A stretch of DNA of 64,000 nt. Origin: Larus michahellis. Its lineage: Eukaryota; Chordata; Aves; Charadriiformes; Laridae. Under the pieces are notes generated by a model that saw only the letters and a program-made list of their open reading frames with translations, did not search any database and had not been told where the DNA came from. The translations under genes and the position numbers were made by a program. Of this stretch, positions 11,891 to 26,400 are shown piece by piece. The first letter of the stretch is position 1, and each line of letters starts with the position of its first letter. The stretch is taken from NCBI RefSeq assembly GCF_964199755.1, contig NC_133904.1, forward strand, positions 806,001 through 870,000, in the 5' to 3' direction.

Positions 11891-14800
11891 GCAAGGACCG
11901 GGGCTGCGCCGTCCATCCCTCTGCACTGAGCCGTGAGCCAGGACCGGGCAGCGCACACTTCCAGAAAGACCACAGTCCCGCCAGCCCCAGCATCTTTACA
12001 TGCACCGGCGTGCCAATGGAGAAGACAGGGTTCCCATGGGAACGGAAAGTGCTGACATTTCTAAACTAAAAAAGGCAAGAAGCAGCGAAGTATGTGCTCA
12101 GCAGGACTCCATGGACATGGACGTGTGGGTATATTGCCTTTTTCCCTCTCCTGTGCGTGAAGATAAATAAAATAATTCACATTAGGACACCGGCACGGTT
12201 CATAGCCACGATGCAAGCAAAGTTTCTCTTTATCTGGTTTGGGTGTTTTCATTCAGGCCATTTGCCTGCAAGATTAATTTTTACGCAGGGGTGTATTGCG
12301 CAGCCTTTACCTGTAACCACATTACAGGAGACGAAGCGTCCACGTGAAAACATGCTGGAGCATTTGTCGCTCTCATGCAAAATGATTGAGATAAATAAGG
12401 CAAATTAAACTGCCATATTGTCGTAGCTAAATTATTTGTAATGGCAATATAGAACGTACTTGCTGCATGGTAATTAAGTGTCCTAGAGTTTCAGATGGGA
12501 AGATCTTTAGCTCAGAGAGATGCTTCTCTTTCTGTCAGATCCAAGTGACAGTAGAAGTGGATGGTGACTCAAGGGAGATGCTGACGTTGGACACCCATTT
12601 CTCCAGCGCTGCCCCAGATGCAGCTGGTCCCCAATGGACTGGAAGAGGTGCTGCAATCTGGGCTCTTCTGTACAGCTTCACCATTTAAAATACAATAATT
12701 TTTTTTCAAAGTGAAGAAGTCGATGAAGAAGCTGGTGGTTAGCTTCTGCTCGCTCCAATCCATAGGCAGAGAAAGGAGCTGAAGAGGGCAGAGAGGGTGC
12801 ATCTAGCCAAGGAAAAGAGGGGGTTGAAAGTGCCTGGAAAGCAGCCCGAAGAAGGGAAGAGAAACAAAAAGGAATTACCACGTGTTTCTGACAGAGCGAA
12901 TAAAAATAGCAAATGATTAATGTCATCATTTAGGAATATCAAAAAGTGCCAGTTCTTGTGATCAGGGACCGATTTTAGAGGGAAGGTTGTGCTGCTGCCA
13001 GCTGGAAGGGTTACCTGCAGGACCCAAAGCTCCCACAACGAACAGACACTTTCCCCATTCGAAAATCTGAAGACTGAAAAAAGCTGCATCTAATTCCCCG
13101 GTGACCAGAGGGGGATCTCCTGGTACAAGGCAAAGAAAAATTGACTAAACTGGCTAATTTTTTTCTTTAGGACTCACAGCACAGTTAAAGCAAAGACACT
13201 GCCTCCTCTCTGGAGACAGAAAGCTAAGAGCATCCTCAAGCTCATATGGATAAAAGAAGGGATAAAATCAGGCGTTTGCTGGAAAGTAAGCCCCCAAAGC
13301 CTGGAAGCAAACCGTAGCTGTAGCTACTGCCCTCAGAGCACAAGGGCTGCTGGTGCATCGGAACAGATGCCGTCCAGTCCCGGTCCCCCGGGCAGAGCCC
13401 AGCGAGCTCGGGGCCATCTCCTGAAGCGCGGTACCCAGTGCCAGTCCTGCGCGCACACACGCACTCTCCATCTCCTCCTGACCCCAAGGCCAAGTGCTGT
13501 GAGCCGAGGGGAGCGCTCCTCCATCCCCGCCCCTGCAGCCCCTCCAGGATGGGATCCAGCCGCAGGGCGCTGGGGAGGAGAGCGGCTGGCGCCCAGCGAA
13601 GCTGCTCTGAAGCACGCAGATGGCCTGCCTCCCACCCACCAGCCCAAACGCCAAACCCCCTTATGACTAGCTCCTTTTGAACGTTTCTGTCTCTCCTGTT
13701 GGCAGCAAGAAGAAACACATCACTCTGGGTGAGCTACTGAGGGAAGCCCAGATGAATCACACACAGACCATTTCACCAAGTCCATTGAGAGGTGTTTAAA
13801 CTTTCTAAATTTTTATTAAATCATGAATTTTTAAGGAAACGCTTGAATTTCTCTCCTGGTAGAGCAAGTTTCTCCAATCGAGCAGAGTCCCACAGGCTGC
13901 CCAGCTCTGCTACAGCAGCAGGGCCCTTCTGGGAGGTTTCATGGGGAAATGCGGGTCCCTCATCGTGCTCCGAAGGCGATGCTCCGGCAGGCTGCACGCT
14001 TGCTCCGCGCCCGGCACTGCAGAAGGGGGCAGCTTTCCTCACCCCGTTCCACTGCACACAGAGCGAAGGCAGGGAGTCCTCTGTGTCCCCAGCCTTTTGC
14101 ATCCCCCCAGCACATGGCACTGACGTCTCCTCACCTTAGCCGGAGACCCTGGAGGCATCTGTCCTCACAAATATATCGGTTAAAATCTCCCTGGTATAAA
14201 TGTGCCTGAGAGATCCATATGGGAGCAGGGGGAAGGTCCCTCGCCTCAGCCAGGGTTTAGGGGCAGAACCCACCTAAGCCCTTCCAGTGCTCCTCCTGGT
14301 CGCCCGGTGAAACCCCGGCCCTGGGAAGTCAGTGGAAATTCATCACTTATTTCTGCGGGGCCAAAATTTCCTCTCCAGAGCCCAGCAGACTACAGCCCGG
14401 AGCACACATCCACACGATTCCTAGTCTGTTTCTCTGATGCTGCACGTGAAAACACAAATATTTTCAGGTACTTGTTCTCACAAAGTGTTCTGGAATATTT
14501 CCATCCCTTTTCTGTGCTTTTTCTTGCACCTGTGCTGGGTTTTAAGATGCCCCATCACGACATTGCCTTTTTGGAAGGCAGAACCACTGTACTGAAGATG
14601 CGGATGCAGAGGGAGTGGTTTCCCAAGCAACAGTAACCAGGTGAGAGCAGGGTCCTTCCTCCTCCTCCTCCTCCTCCTCGGCGGTGGGGCTCCCGGCGCA
14701 GGCTGGGCAGCCGGGTCCCTCTCCAGCCACCAGCGCCGCCACCGAAGCGGGAGAGGCAGTGGGGGTGCAAATTACTCATCCCGCTCACTAGCCCGTGGGT

Positions 14801-17800
14801 GGCATTTGACAACTTGCTGCTGTCACACAGGTCAGTACACCTCTAATTACACCAGGGCCACTTACAATAACTGTGCATTATTCAGCTCCAAGGAGAGACA
14901 GCCAGCTTCGTGCACGCACGCTCCCGAACGCTGCAGAGCCTGTTTTCTAAATCAGCTCATGCCTTGCTCCCACCCTCCTCCCCTAGCCTGCTTTCCCGAG
15001 TCTGTCTCACTTCGTGACTGCTAAATGACGGCAGCAGGTTTATTGATGCCGAGCAAAGCTACTCCTAAAATAAGCATCGAAGATGGGCACGGGCATCTCC
15101 TGCCTCCTGCGGCCACGCTCCCCGCGAGGCAGGAGGTCCCTGGGTGGGTGCAGAGGCACCCCTGCTCCCAGTGAACCCCGCGACCGGCCCGGGGGCTCTG
15201 CAGACCCGTGCACACCAAGATCCCCATGACCAACCGAAAAAGCACCTTCAGCATGGCGAGCTCCTCCCCGGGAGGGACCAAACAGGGAAGAGTCCCCAGC
15301 TGAGGAGCACCCAGCCGCACACCTGGCTTCCCTGCGTCTTTGCATCAATGCAGCACCAAGTGAGCACGGTGAGTCATGGACTGGGCAGCATCCCTCAGCT
15401 GGAGAGACTGACTCATCACAGAGCACCACGCACTCCTGTCCATCCACCAGACAGCTGACCTGGCTCTCCCTGCGGAAGGGAGCAAGCCGGCCAGGAAATG
15501 TCGCGCTTCCAGTACTTCAGGGCTTTCAGCATAATAAAGAAGAGTAAGGGTAAAGCCCCTCCTGCCCACTGCAAGTCCACTGCTGGTAGCACCCTAATGA
15601 AACCCAGAGCAAGGAGCTACAGATCTGCCCTGTACATTTTGAGATAATATTCCCCCAGCTGGCCGCGACTAAGAGGCTCCACGCGGAACCACCCGGCGTT
15701 TGTACGGGCAGAGGCACTGAGCAGCATCCCTGCTCCTCGGACCCTCACAGCAACCACTGCCCATCCCACCCACAGCGCAGCAATCTGCTGCTGCCTTCAG
15801 GAAGAGTTAGTGACAGTCCTGACATGGAGATACTATCAGGTACAGTAGCTTCCATCCCACTCCCACATATTTTAGAGGCAGGAGGACAAGAGACATCTGC
15901 AATTCCTGCAGGGCCTCCCTAGTCGGCCACAGTGCTGCTCAGAGCTTGCTTTGGGTGCAGGCAGGGCAGGCAGCTGCCTGGAGCACCAGATCTCCAGGGT
16001 GGCCAAAGGAAATGGTTGTCATGGACTTGCTGTCTATTTTGCTTGTGCTGGAGGAGACTGGAGGAGTTCTTTTGTCTTCATCCTTTGGATGCCAACATCC
16101 GTGCTGCTGAGGGGCTCCTGCCGCACCTGGCAGCGAGTGATGGATGCCCCGTAGACAGCGTTCCTGGAGGGAGAGTCCCTCGGCTGCTTCACTGGGCCTC
16201 TCTCCTTAAACTACAAAGTGGTCTTATTTGTTTGATTGGCTTAGGCTATAATCCTCTTTTATTGCCAGATGAATACAGGGAGCTGTTTTCTGCCATTGCT
16301 TTCATGGCTCAGGGGCAGAGTTTCCAATCTGGAGTGAGAAGCAAATCCACTCCCCCTTTGGGACGTGGCTGTGTTGAAGGAAGACAATCTGCTCTTGCCA
16401 AGGATGACTTTCCAGTGATGGGACCATGAAGACATGCTGACAGACTCTGCTTGGCACTAACGGTGCTTGCTCCATGATTGCTTGTTTGGGGACTGAAGAC
16501 GCAGGAATCTGTAGTAGGGGACAGTAGCATTGCAACAGCTTTTTGTTTTGAGCCAAATTCTGAGCTGAGCTGGGCTGTGCTGGGACAACCCTGGTGGAGC
16601 CTCACAGGAGTCTGTGAGGATAGCTCAGGGTTACTCCATCCCAATGTGGGTATGAACTCAGCTTGAAATCTTGATTTGTCCCATTTCAAATCGCTTTTGC
16701 AGACAGTGAGAGTGCACCCCTCAGTGTCACCTCCCCAGGCACCAGGGGAAGGAAGGAGGCAGCTCGTCTGTATTCATGAGGCCACATCAGTACCTGCATT
16801 AAGCTTCAAATGGCAGTGCCAGCCTGTAGAAAAACAATATGGTCTCACACCCATCAGATGCTGCTGCAGTAATATTGAACTCAGTGAAAACGAGAGGGGT
16901 CCCTTCAGCTGAGAGGTCAGTTTGCTGCAGCAGATACAAACGGGACTGAGAAAATGAGGATCCGTGCTAAGGATCAGAGCAGTCTTCCTGCGTGGAACCA
17001 GGTATGGGGCACGGCAACACAGGCTGGTTCAGCAGCACACTGGAGCATACCGTGCAGGGAGCAATTTTACCTCAGTGGAGATCTCTTCCACCTCTCCTTT
17101 CTTTCCAAACTCAAGCCGCCATCGAATGGATTCCTTTCCTTGGGAACCACACCTCAAGGTAGCCTGTTTCCACCTCAGTAGCTGCTAAAAAAGATTTAAA
17201 GACTTTGCGTTGTCTCTGCACAGGGTAGGAAGTGACAGAAACCTTGTCAAAAGGGAATATGCAAAAATAAGCAAGAAAAAAAAAGGTGTACGAAGATCTC
17301 GGTACAACCTGTCCTTGAACCATCCTGCCTGGCAACACTCGGCTGAAGGTTTTGAGTGCAAAGACGAGGCTTCTCGGGCAGCCTCTGAGCCGTCGCTTCT
17401 GCCCTTCATCCGAGGCGCAACCTCGCTTCCTGCAGGAGATCAGGCTGACGGCAGCTGGAGCACCGAGCGGGATCTGAAAGCAAAATGAAACTTCTCACTT
17501 GTAAACATGAGGGGTTTGCTCTTGGCCAAACTTTTTTGAACATAAAAGGGAGCTGTTAGAGTAAGTCATGATTGTAATGGCTCGTCTTCCCACTCATACC
17601 GACCTCATCATCAAGCAGTAAAATGAGAAACGGAGCCTGCCTGAGCGCACAGCGTTCTGCTGGAGACCTCCCTGCTCAAGCAATCGCTTGGCTTAGTCAA
17701 GAGAGCCGCGTGTTCACATTAAGGACGCCAGACAACCACGGCCGCCAGCACACGCATCAGAAGCAACCTTCTTGCTGCCCAAAGGGTAGCCGGACTCTAC

Positions 17801-18950
17801 AGCCAATGATTACGAGCTGGGATTGCCATGCCACGCTTTGCACTCTTCCTGGTGCGCATCTGATGGGGCTCTCCACAGATCCGTGAAAACATGCAAGGGG
17901 CTGAAAGCAGCCCTGCTAAAATACTAACTTAAAAAAAAAAAAAAAAAGATCCCAGGAGAATGAGTTTGTCATCTGCAGGTGAATTTTTTTTTTAACTTGT
18001 AGAATTCAAAATTACTGAAATAAGGAAAGAGTTTAGGTTCCAGTGCACTCTAACTGCTTTTGGTAGCTTAAAAAATAAGTTTGTTAAGATATGTTTTATG
18101 ATGTTTTCTATGACGTACCCATTTGTCTACGTGTGTAATTCTGTGATAGACCACAAAAGCGTTTTCAGCATCAATATCATCTCCTTGGGGAGGAAGTATC
18201 ACTCTTTTTTAAATTGCATAATCCGACCCATGAGCCGGCCGCCAGGGAGCTGTGAGGTTGCACACTCACGTCAGTGGCAGATGCTCAGAGACCCAACAGC
18301 GGCGCAGGGTCACTCTGCTCGCCGGTGGCAAAGCTCCAGTGGGGTGGTCACGTAGGGATCGCAAACGGGGTTTGGCCCTTCGCCCGTCTACTGGAAAAAA
18401 GAGGAATACAGACAGTGCATGGACATACATCACGTCAGTCGCAGAAGTGGACTCAGAAGTCCTGGCTTCAGTTCCCTTGAACTACAGTACGAATATTTTA
18501 TAACAAGGCAAAAAACAGGCATGCAAAACTACCTGGCTTTCAAATTCCTCCACACAAAGTGGGCCACAAAGCTCAAAGGGGGTTATAAGAGTAATCCCAC
18601 CCTTAACTCCAAACATTCTGCTCCTCATGGTTTCAATCTAATGACTTGTGCTATTTTAATGCACTTTTAAAGTATGTCATCTGTATTCTAACCACTGACC
18701 TTTTCCTAACGCCCTTCAGGCATCCAACAAATAGGTTACATCTGTCGCTTCAGAAGCAAGACAAGATGCGAAGGCCAACATCTCCTGGGGTTTTGCGCGA
18801 AGCAGCTTTATCTTTGTTCTTTAGCATAACCTGGAAGGCACGAATGCGAGCACCCGGGCTGCAGAGTCTGTACGGGCTCACCAAGGGGTCCACACAGAGC
18901 GCCAGCCCGGGCCTCCCACTTCTGTATGTTTTCAAGATCATCTTATGCTG
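11891..18950. other. Gene-poor flank between minisatellite and ORF-poor stretch
   Basis: No recognisable gene. Minor features: a (TCC)n run at about 14656-14679, and an A17 run near 17931-17947. An AT-rich, motif-dense block at about 12340-12490 may be a conserved element. An open frame of 165 codons at 15932-16429 (+) has no similarity I recognise and no splice or promoter context. The rest is ordinary single-copy-looking sequence. Confidence 0.55.
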
Positions 18951-20476
18951 AGTAACCCATCACAAAGCACAGAGTTAGATTTTTGCCTACTTTTATTATT
19001 TTTAATCTTCAGAGTTCAACTGTCTCATTCTCTAGCATCATCTTCTGTTCACAAAGTGAAATGCTAGAGAAGATGGCAGTTGCTGCGAGTAACCATCCAA
19101 CCGACCTACTAGGTGTGAAGATGCCTGTAGTGTCCAACTGAGGTGGAAGCTTTTAATCCAAATACGCTCTGCTGAGAGCCAGCAGCCCACAAATCCAGCT
19201 CACGCCTCTGTCAGCTTCTCTTTACAATCCTGGGCACTGGCACTGCCCCACCATCGAGGAGATCCATATCTGCTCTGGAGTAGACTCAGGCCACCCATTC
19301 TGTAAGTTCACTGAAACGCTGGACAAGATCATCTTCTGCCCAGGGCAGGCACGAGCTGTGCTGCAACAGCTCACAGATGCAGAGGCTGACTGTGTCACTC
19401 CATGTCCTCAGTTAATCCATCTCTAGCCACCACAGTAATTCCTCCTTGAGCCAAGGAAAAAATTCTCATGTCAAGTAAGATTTTCTGCTCCTGCCATGAC
19501 CAACGAAAAGTAACCCTCTGCTGGTAGCAGAGCTCTAGAGGTGGTTATAACATACTGTCACCACCAGCTTTGGCTCTTACCTCACTCTGTGCAAGCTGGG
19601 GATGGAATCTGATGAGATGGAAACCCATCTGATGACCCATGGGAGGGCGTTAGGGATCCCCACTGGAAACAGCTTCCCAAGACTCTGCAAACTGGTTTAT
19701 TTAACTTCCATGAGGAGAAAAACCTTTCTTAATCCAGTTTTATGATTGAAAACTCCTTAAAGGCTGCCTCCTATGACATGAGATGTAACTAAACTCTGAT
19801 GTGTCACTGTTCATCACTCACCATATGCTTTGATGGCTGGAAATGCGCATGACCAGGAAAAAACCTGAGATGCCCTCTTTCTCTTGTGTGGCTTTTTTTA
19901 TGAGAAAGCTCTTTGTAAAGGGTTATGACTATTTTTCCCCACTTTTAAGAGGGTTAGCAAGTTCAACATGCAGGAGAGCAATAAAACACCCTTGATGTCT
20001 TCTCACGGACTAACTTGCTGTTGAAGAACACGGCTGGCGCCCCTAAGTCTCCTCCTGCCCGAAGGGGCTGACAGCAGAGGAGGACGCATGGGGCACAGCA
20101 GCACCCTCCCTCCCCCATGGCTCAGGACAACGCCGTAGCCTTAGAGCACATCCAAAGAGAACTTAGGCATCAAACCAGTGCCAATATTCTAACAGAAACA
20201 GTCAATGAGAGATGTCTGGTGCCCATCACCTGAAAGAATGAAAGCATTCACCAGACCTGGTTTAATTCATGTTTGGATTTTTCTAACACCGTTTGCCAGC
20301 ATTAAAAGGCCATGAAAAAATGTCAAACTGTTGCAAAGTGCGAAGCACTTTTGTTCTCACTTTTCACTGGAGATTGGAAACCCAGCTGTCTTCCCACTGG
20401 AGAAGCTAATGGTAGAGCAGACTGATGTGCTTTTGCGATAGTTCTGTGTGTGGACAAGTAAATTCACAGTCGATAT
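18951..20476. other. ORF-poor non-coding stretch
   Basis: About 1.5 kb without any open frame of 60 codons in six frames and without a repeat I could name. It resembles decayed interspersed-repeat DNA in base composition, but I could not match a family. No gene seen. Confidence 0.5.
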
Positions 20477-23400
20477 TTAGACCTTGCCCAGAGGCCCCAA
20501 ATCCCACAGGAGAGGGTCTCCAGAATGAGGAAAGTCTGGCCAACCAGACCTGAACTTCCCTGGGTGTGGGGACGGTGAAACACACAGGGGCTCCTGCGGT
20601 CCACCCAGCGCTGGAGGTGGTGCTGCTCTACCAGCAGCGGTTCCCTGCTGGGTCTTGCTGAAGCCCAGCGGGAGCTTTGTATTTCCGTGGATTTCCAAGT
20701 GGCTGTCTGAGGAGATGCTGGCTGCTAAATGCCCTTGTTTGTGTGTTTGGGAGGCTTCAAATGCCTTGACTGTTTCCATGCCTGTCTATGCCATCAGAGG
20801 AAAACTCAGCCCAGTGTTTAAGCCCTGGCTTTGTCTCATCACCACCCAGGGTTGTTTATTGTGGTCCTGAAACATGAAAGTACACAAAGCCCAAGAGGCT
20901 GGGACAAACCACGTCTGCAGGTCAGAGATGAGGCTGGTGCACGGATTTGCCATCACGCACACAAAACCACACATCATGCAATACTGCCAAATTTCATAAA
21001 TGTACCGTGACACAATGGTTACATCTGGAAGCTATTTCTGTAAAAAGCACGTAGATGATGTGACCCTGTCTACTCGAGAAACACACTGCTTTGATGCACA
21101 CAGTGTCCCACAGTCCATCTTGAAATATGATGTTTAAAAAGCAACCAAGATTTCAAGTTAAATGTTATCATAGCTGTAGGTTTCCTATTAAGGCACCACA
21201 AGGGTTTCTGCTCTGGTTATAGACGGGGTGGGGTAGGTGAGGCAGTATTATGCTCTGGTTTAGTCTGATCAGGATGTGGAGTAAGGTAAATTTGGCCCAG
21301 CCTCTGTATATTACTTCCATCACCTCTCTCCAGAAGGCTGTGTGTTCACTCACTGGCTTGTGCGTCACTACAGCAAGTCCTCATAATGGCAGCAGACATG
21401 TCAGTAGGCTGTGGAATATATTCATTTGCCAACGAAGACAGTGGGAATGAAGTGAGCTCAGCTCCTCGCAGGATCAGGCCCATCAATACAACTTTTTTCC
21501 TATTTCAAGGAAATGTGTTTAGACAGTAAAGGTGTTCAGACATGTAAAGCAACATGGATTTTCCTGCAAAGTTCATGTGCTGAGAAGTTCTGTTCATCAA
21601 TGCTGGCAACGGCCGGTAAGTGAGACAGACCCAGGACGCAGGGTGGGGGACAACGAGAGTCTACATATGCCCGTAGAGAAGCCAACAGGTCAACCACATA
21701 GGAGCTAAAGCAGGTAGGAGTCGTTCCTAGTAACTCTGTCAGATTTGATTTACCCTTGTGTGTCTCGTGCAGCGTAGGCTCGTTCCTGCATGGCATGGCA
21801 AATTCTGACCCAATTCAGCCAACGACTAAACAAGGTGTTACGCACTTTTCTAGACCACAGCTGAAGAGCTCAGCACTTGAAGGACAGGTCCGTAAGAATC
21901 CAACCCCTGGTAAATACAACACAATAAGATGCTGGAGGCACATTCGGGGTGTCAAGAGGCCAGATGGCAGGCAGCATCCCACCGGAGAACCGTGATCCCC
22001 CGGGCGCAGTCCCCAGGCTGAATGCCGTATTCAGAGCTGCCTCTCCTCTCCCCTCCCAGAAGGCCTTCGCATCCTCAACGGGACGCAGTAATTAAGCTGA
22101 CATGGAAGAATACAACCATTCTTCAAAGGGCTGGCAGATTGTTTGGGGATTTCTCCTGTAGTTGCACAGCTGCACTTGGGGGGAATATGAATATTGGAAA
22201 AGACAAAAAAAGGAAAAGGAAGAAAGTAGAAACAGGGGAACATCAGCAAATGAGGAAGAACAGAGGAGTGTAGTGGAGAGAGCGTGCAGGAAAGATAGAC
22301 AGAATAAAAATCTGTTCTCTTTGCACAAAGTAGCACAGAGAAAGTCAGGAATAAACGGAGCACATCTGACTGCCGCTACGCTAACCCAGATGTTCAGAGA
22401 GAAAAGTAGCTGGTATCAGATTGAATTGTACTGGACTGTAAGTTTAAAGTCTCCATAAATGCTGTGTCGAGGGCTGGAATTCGCATCTTGCTTGTTAAAG
22501 AAACGAGTGACATATGGCAGTATGGGCTCTTGCTCTGAGTCTCGCGACAGGGACGCCCCTGTCCCAGCAGCCAGCTCCCACGAAACTGCCGAGTGATACA
22601 GCCACCAACACACACATCACACAAGTGACTGCACTATTTAAAAGCAGGGTTGCAAATGAATCAAAGAGTGACATACACGGTTAAAAGCAGTTTGGTTTCT
22701 CAAGGTGAGCAGAGGGCCTTGCCCTGTGCACAGGGTCGGGCTCAGGCGCAGTCCGGGAGAGCCCACTTTGATTTGTGCTAGCCCCTGGCCACTCAAACCC
22801 TGCCCACTTAATGGCAGACACCAGAAATCACAAGCACCTCCAGACACTGTATGATACCTCATGCGTATCACCCAATATAGGAGCAGTACAAATATTATTG
22901 TCAGGATATAGATACTGCAAGCTTAGGGGGAAGCCCCGAAAAGCCACACAGCAAGTGGCAGTGCTTGGGAGGAGACGGGAAGGGACCAAACGCCGAAGAG
23001 CTGCAGGTGATGGTTTGCTGCACCCCACTGTGCGAGTTTGGGACAGTGCTTTGGTGGTTTCCACAGGGTACAGCACAGCGGCAGAGAGAGCACAGGCACC
23101 TGCTCGTGGGTACAGCACCGCTTGTGTCTCGGGCAGCTAAATGGGAAAGCAAGGCCAGTACACAATGGAAAAACTCCCCTGAATTCGCAGGGAAATGGAG
23201 GGGTTTGGGCATATATTCTTAAACCTGAAGGCCAGCCATAATATATCCTTCATCCTTCCTGACTCATGTTTATTAAACTGCATCACGGGCGGGTGGTATT
23301 CAGGTTGGAGATAGCAGGGCAACAGGAGGAGTCGTGGTGCTCGCGGGTGGGAGAGCACCCTCATGTTCAGAAGCAGCTTCTGTCCTTATTTATAAAGAGC

Positions 23401-26400
23401 GACGGGTCTGGGGGTGACTGGGTGGCCTGCGGTGCTTGCAGTGCACCACCCCCCCTGCACCGTTACCAGAAGCTGCTGCCCAGCTGTGCCCGGCAGGGAG
23501 AGCAAAAGAGGTCCGTTCCCTCGGGGCTCTGCCGGCGGACCCAAGGCAGTGCATGTTCTGGGCGCATTTCATTAAAAATATTTACCAAATGTGTTTATGA
23601 CCACGGTTTGGCTTGGTTTCATCCATAACAAATAAATTTCCAGAAAAACACAAAGAAGAAGAAATCCTCTGAGGTAAGGAGCAATAGAGAGATAAGTCTG
23701 ATTAGGAAGACAACTATTAATAGCAATTATGCTTTAATTACTGTGCCTAATCTTTTTGAACCAGCAGTTTCTAGCATGTCCTCTACCAGGCAAAGAACTT
23801 AACTCTTCTGATTCCGTGTTCAATGAGATGTAGGAGGAAAATGAGTTGATCCGCTAGCAGCTTGATATAAAATGGCTTTCAGAATGTTTACACAAACTAC
23901 GTATGATAGAAGATGGCCTCGAAGAAAGGCTGGAGTTGTTCTTCATGGGTATAACACTCATGCGAGCACAAACAGTCCTAACACTTTGTCTTGACGGCTG
24001 TTTCTCCAGGGCAAGGGTATTATACTCCCAGGCTGCTGCCACAAAATTCTGGACATAAAAAAGGCACTGAAAAGGACATGAAATAGTCTAGACAGAGGGA
24101 AGCATTTCAATACTGCTGGAAGGAAACGCAGACTGTGGCTCGAAGCCACAGCATTCGATGTTCTTACTGCCCGGCAATCCAGGCTCGCGGCAGGCTCGAG
24201 CCACGGAACATGTCCAACCCCTCTTCAGCGGCAAGGCGGTGGAGGGACAGAGCCCTCCCAGAGTGGCTGCCCCCACCTCAGTCACAACCGGCACAGAACG
24301 GGCAAGAAGGCAAAAAAAATCAAGTTCCACTGATCCCTGCGGGTCACAGCCAGGTATCCTCACAACTCCCGGCACTTCGTAATTACAAAGCTTTAGCTAA
24401 CCCATGGGTGGAAAGCGAAGGTGAGGATTAGCTTGTTAGATGGACACAACTACATTGTGACTATACCAAAATGTACATAAAAGTCCCCACTGAGAAATCA
24501 CAACATTTTCCAGTATGTTCTCATATACTTGATACAACTTGGTGTGTATCTCAGGAGCCTATTTCTATTCTGTCCTGTTCCCCCACTGCCTGTGGGGTAA
24601 ATATTTTTAAATGTAAACTTCACTAGTATTAACTTTTGAAAAATACTTAAGTATATCAGAAGCAAGAAGACTTTAAAAAAAAATACTACATTTCAAAGCA
24701 TTCTCCAATCTTGTAGATGCTGGATCTTGGGTTAATGCAACAGGATAGGAATTGAGGGTAGGAGGGGAAGTGTCTTCTTTCTTCATAGAAAACTGATGAA
24801 CAAGAAGTTGCTTGTCTAATGCTAAAACCAAATCTTTTTGTACATGTGAATAAACAGTCCTACCCAGCACTGTGGAACAATTGACCTTTGCTTTGAAATC
24901 ACACATAAATCTAAAGCATACAGAAAGAGTAATTGGTGTATCTCAGAACTACCAATAATTCAAATGTCTGGCCCAAATTAAAGAGACGCCCCAAGATCAA
25001 ACTTGGCACAAAGACGCTGAAAGTTAACACCGTGGAATGGTCAGAATAAAAACCTTGCAGCGGTGAGGAAAGTAAAGCTGTCAGCAGCGTTTCACCCCGC
25101 AGAGAGACAGGCTCCTCTGCACGCACAGGGTGCCGTGCTGCCCTGGGGGCTCGTTTTCAGCATACACGGCAAGGTTAGAGCCACCGCAATCTGTACTCAA
25201 GGGCTCTCGGCAATTTAATCCAGCCTTAAAAAGAAATTAATTAAAGAACCTGCTTGGGAAGAGACAGGGATTCTCGCTGCTCTTCACTTGGCCGGGTAAG
25301 GCACAACGGAGCGGGCAGACGCAGGGGACAGCCGGGGCAGAGCCCAGCTCCAGCGGGATGCGTGTGCAGGGCACAGCCGGGACTGGGCTGCGGTTCCCCA
25401 GTGTGGAAAGCGCCGCTGCCCGGTCCTGGCCCAGAGCAGGGCACGTCCCAGCAGGGTGGGCTGTGGAGAAACCGAGAGGAAGGAGTCAGGCTCAGAAAGG
25501 ACTGAATGAGGGGTACATCACAGGTACAGTCCTAGTTACAAACAGAAATATCTCTAAGTAAGCAGCAGAGAGTGTCCAGACCCTTACCTGTTCTTTGGAG
25601 AGAAAGAACAGTAATTCAGTGAACAGCAGAACTAAAGACGCTTGATTTCCAAAGCACCTGTGTTCTGCCCCTACACACACCTCCTGACGGGTCTGCAGTG
25701 CTTCCCTCGCCCTTCGGCTAACGGGAAAATCCCTCTGGGTCTGTCTGACAGCAGTTATCCACTTTCTCTATCCACAGTTATCCACGATCCACAGGAACGC
25801 CAGGCTTTGCAGACCCGCACGCTTCTGCACAAGCAGACCAGAGGCACAAAAGCTCTCAGAGGGGGACTTGCAGACAGATGGTGTGACTGTAAAGCTTCAA
25901 TTCTTGGAAAAACTGGGCTAAAAATGTAGATCACTGTAACAGAAACAGTCTTGAGGAACAGGCTTAAGAAGCTGTACTAAAACCATCTGAGGTTGACCTT
26001 TCTGGAAGAGGTCCCCAGGAACAATTACTCCTCTCTGGCCGCCTGCTGTTTGCTCCTCCCTTTATCCCCAGCAGGATCATGCCCCTGGTGTCTGCTCTTT
26101 GGCTGCAGACACCTCCACACTGCCCAGGCCCACACAGGACACGGGCGATGGTGGCAGCACCGGGCGTATCGCTTTGCCTACGCGCAGCCTGCCGCACATC
26201 TCCGTGCACCCTGAGCACTGTGATGCCATTAACCTGAAGGGGTTTATTATTAAATCCCAGTCACTCTGAAGTAACTGAATTATCCAAGGTTTAGTTGAAC
26301 CAATTAACTGATATAATGCACGACTCTTGCTTTCTTAAATGAAGAGAAGGATCTCGCTTTCTGCTCATGTCTCACTGTGGCAGTGATTTTTTAAACACTT

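Noticed and set aside
11389..12069. 226-codon frame of R-G-S-R-T-W-G repeats
   Set aside because: Produced by the 24-bp minisatellite, whose period is a multiple of three; the opposite strand is equally open.
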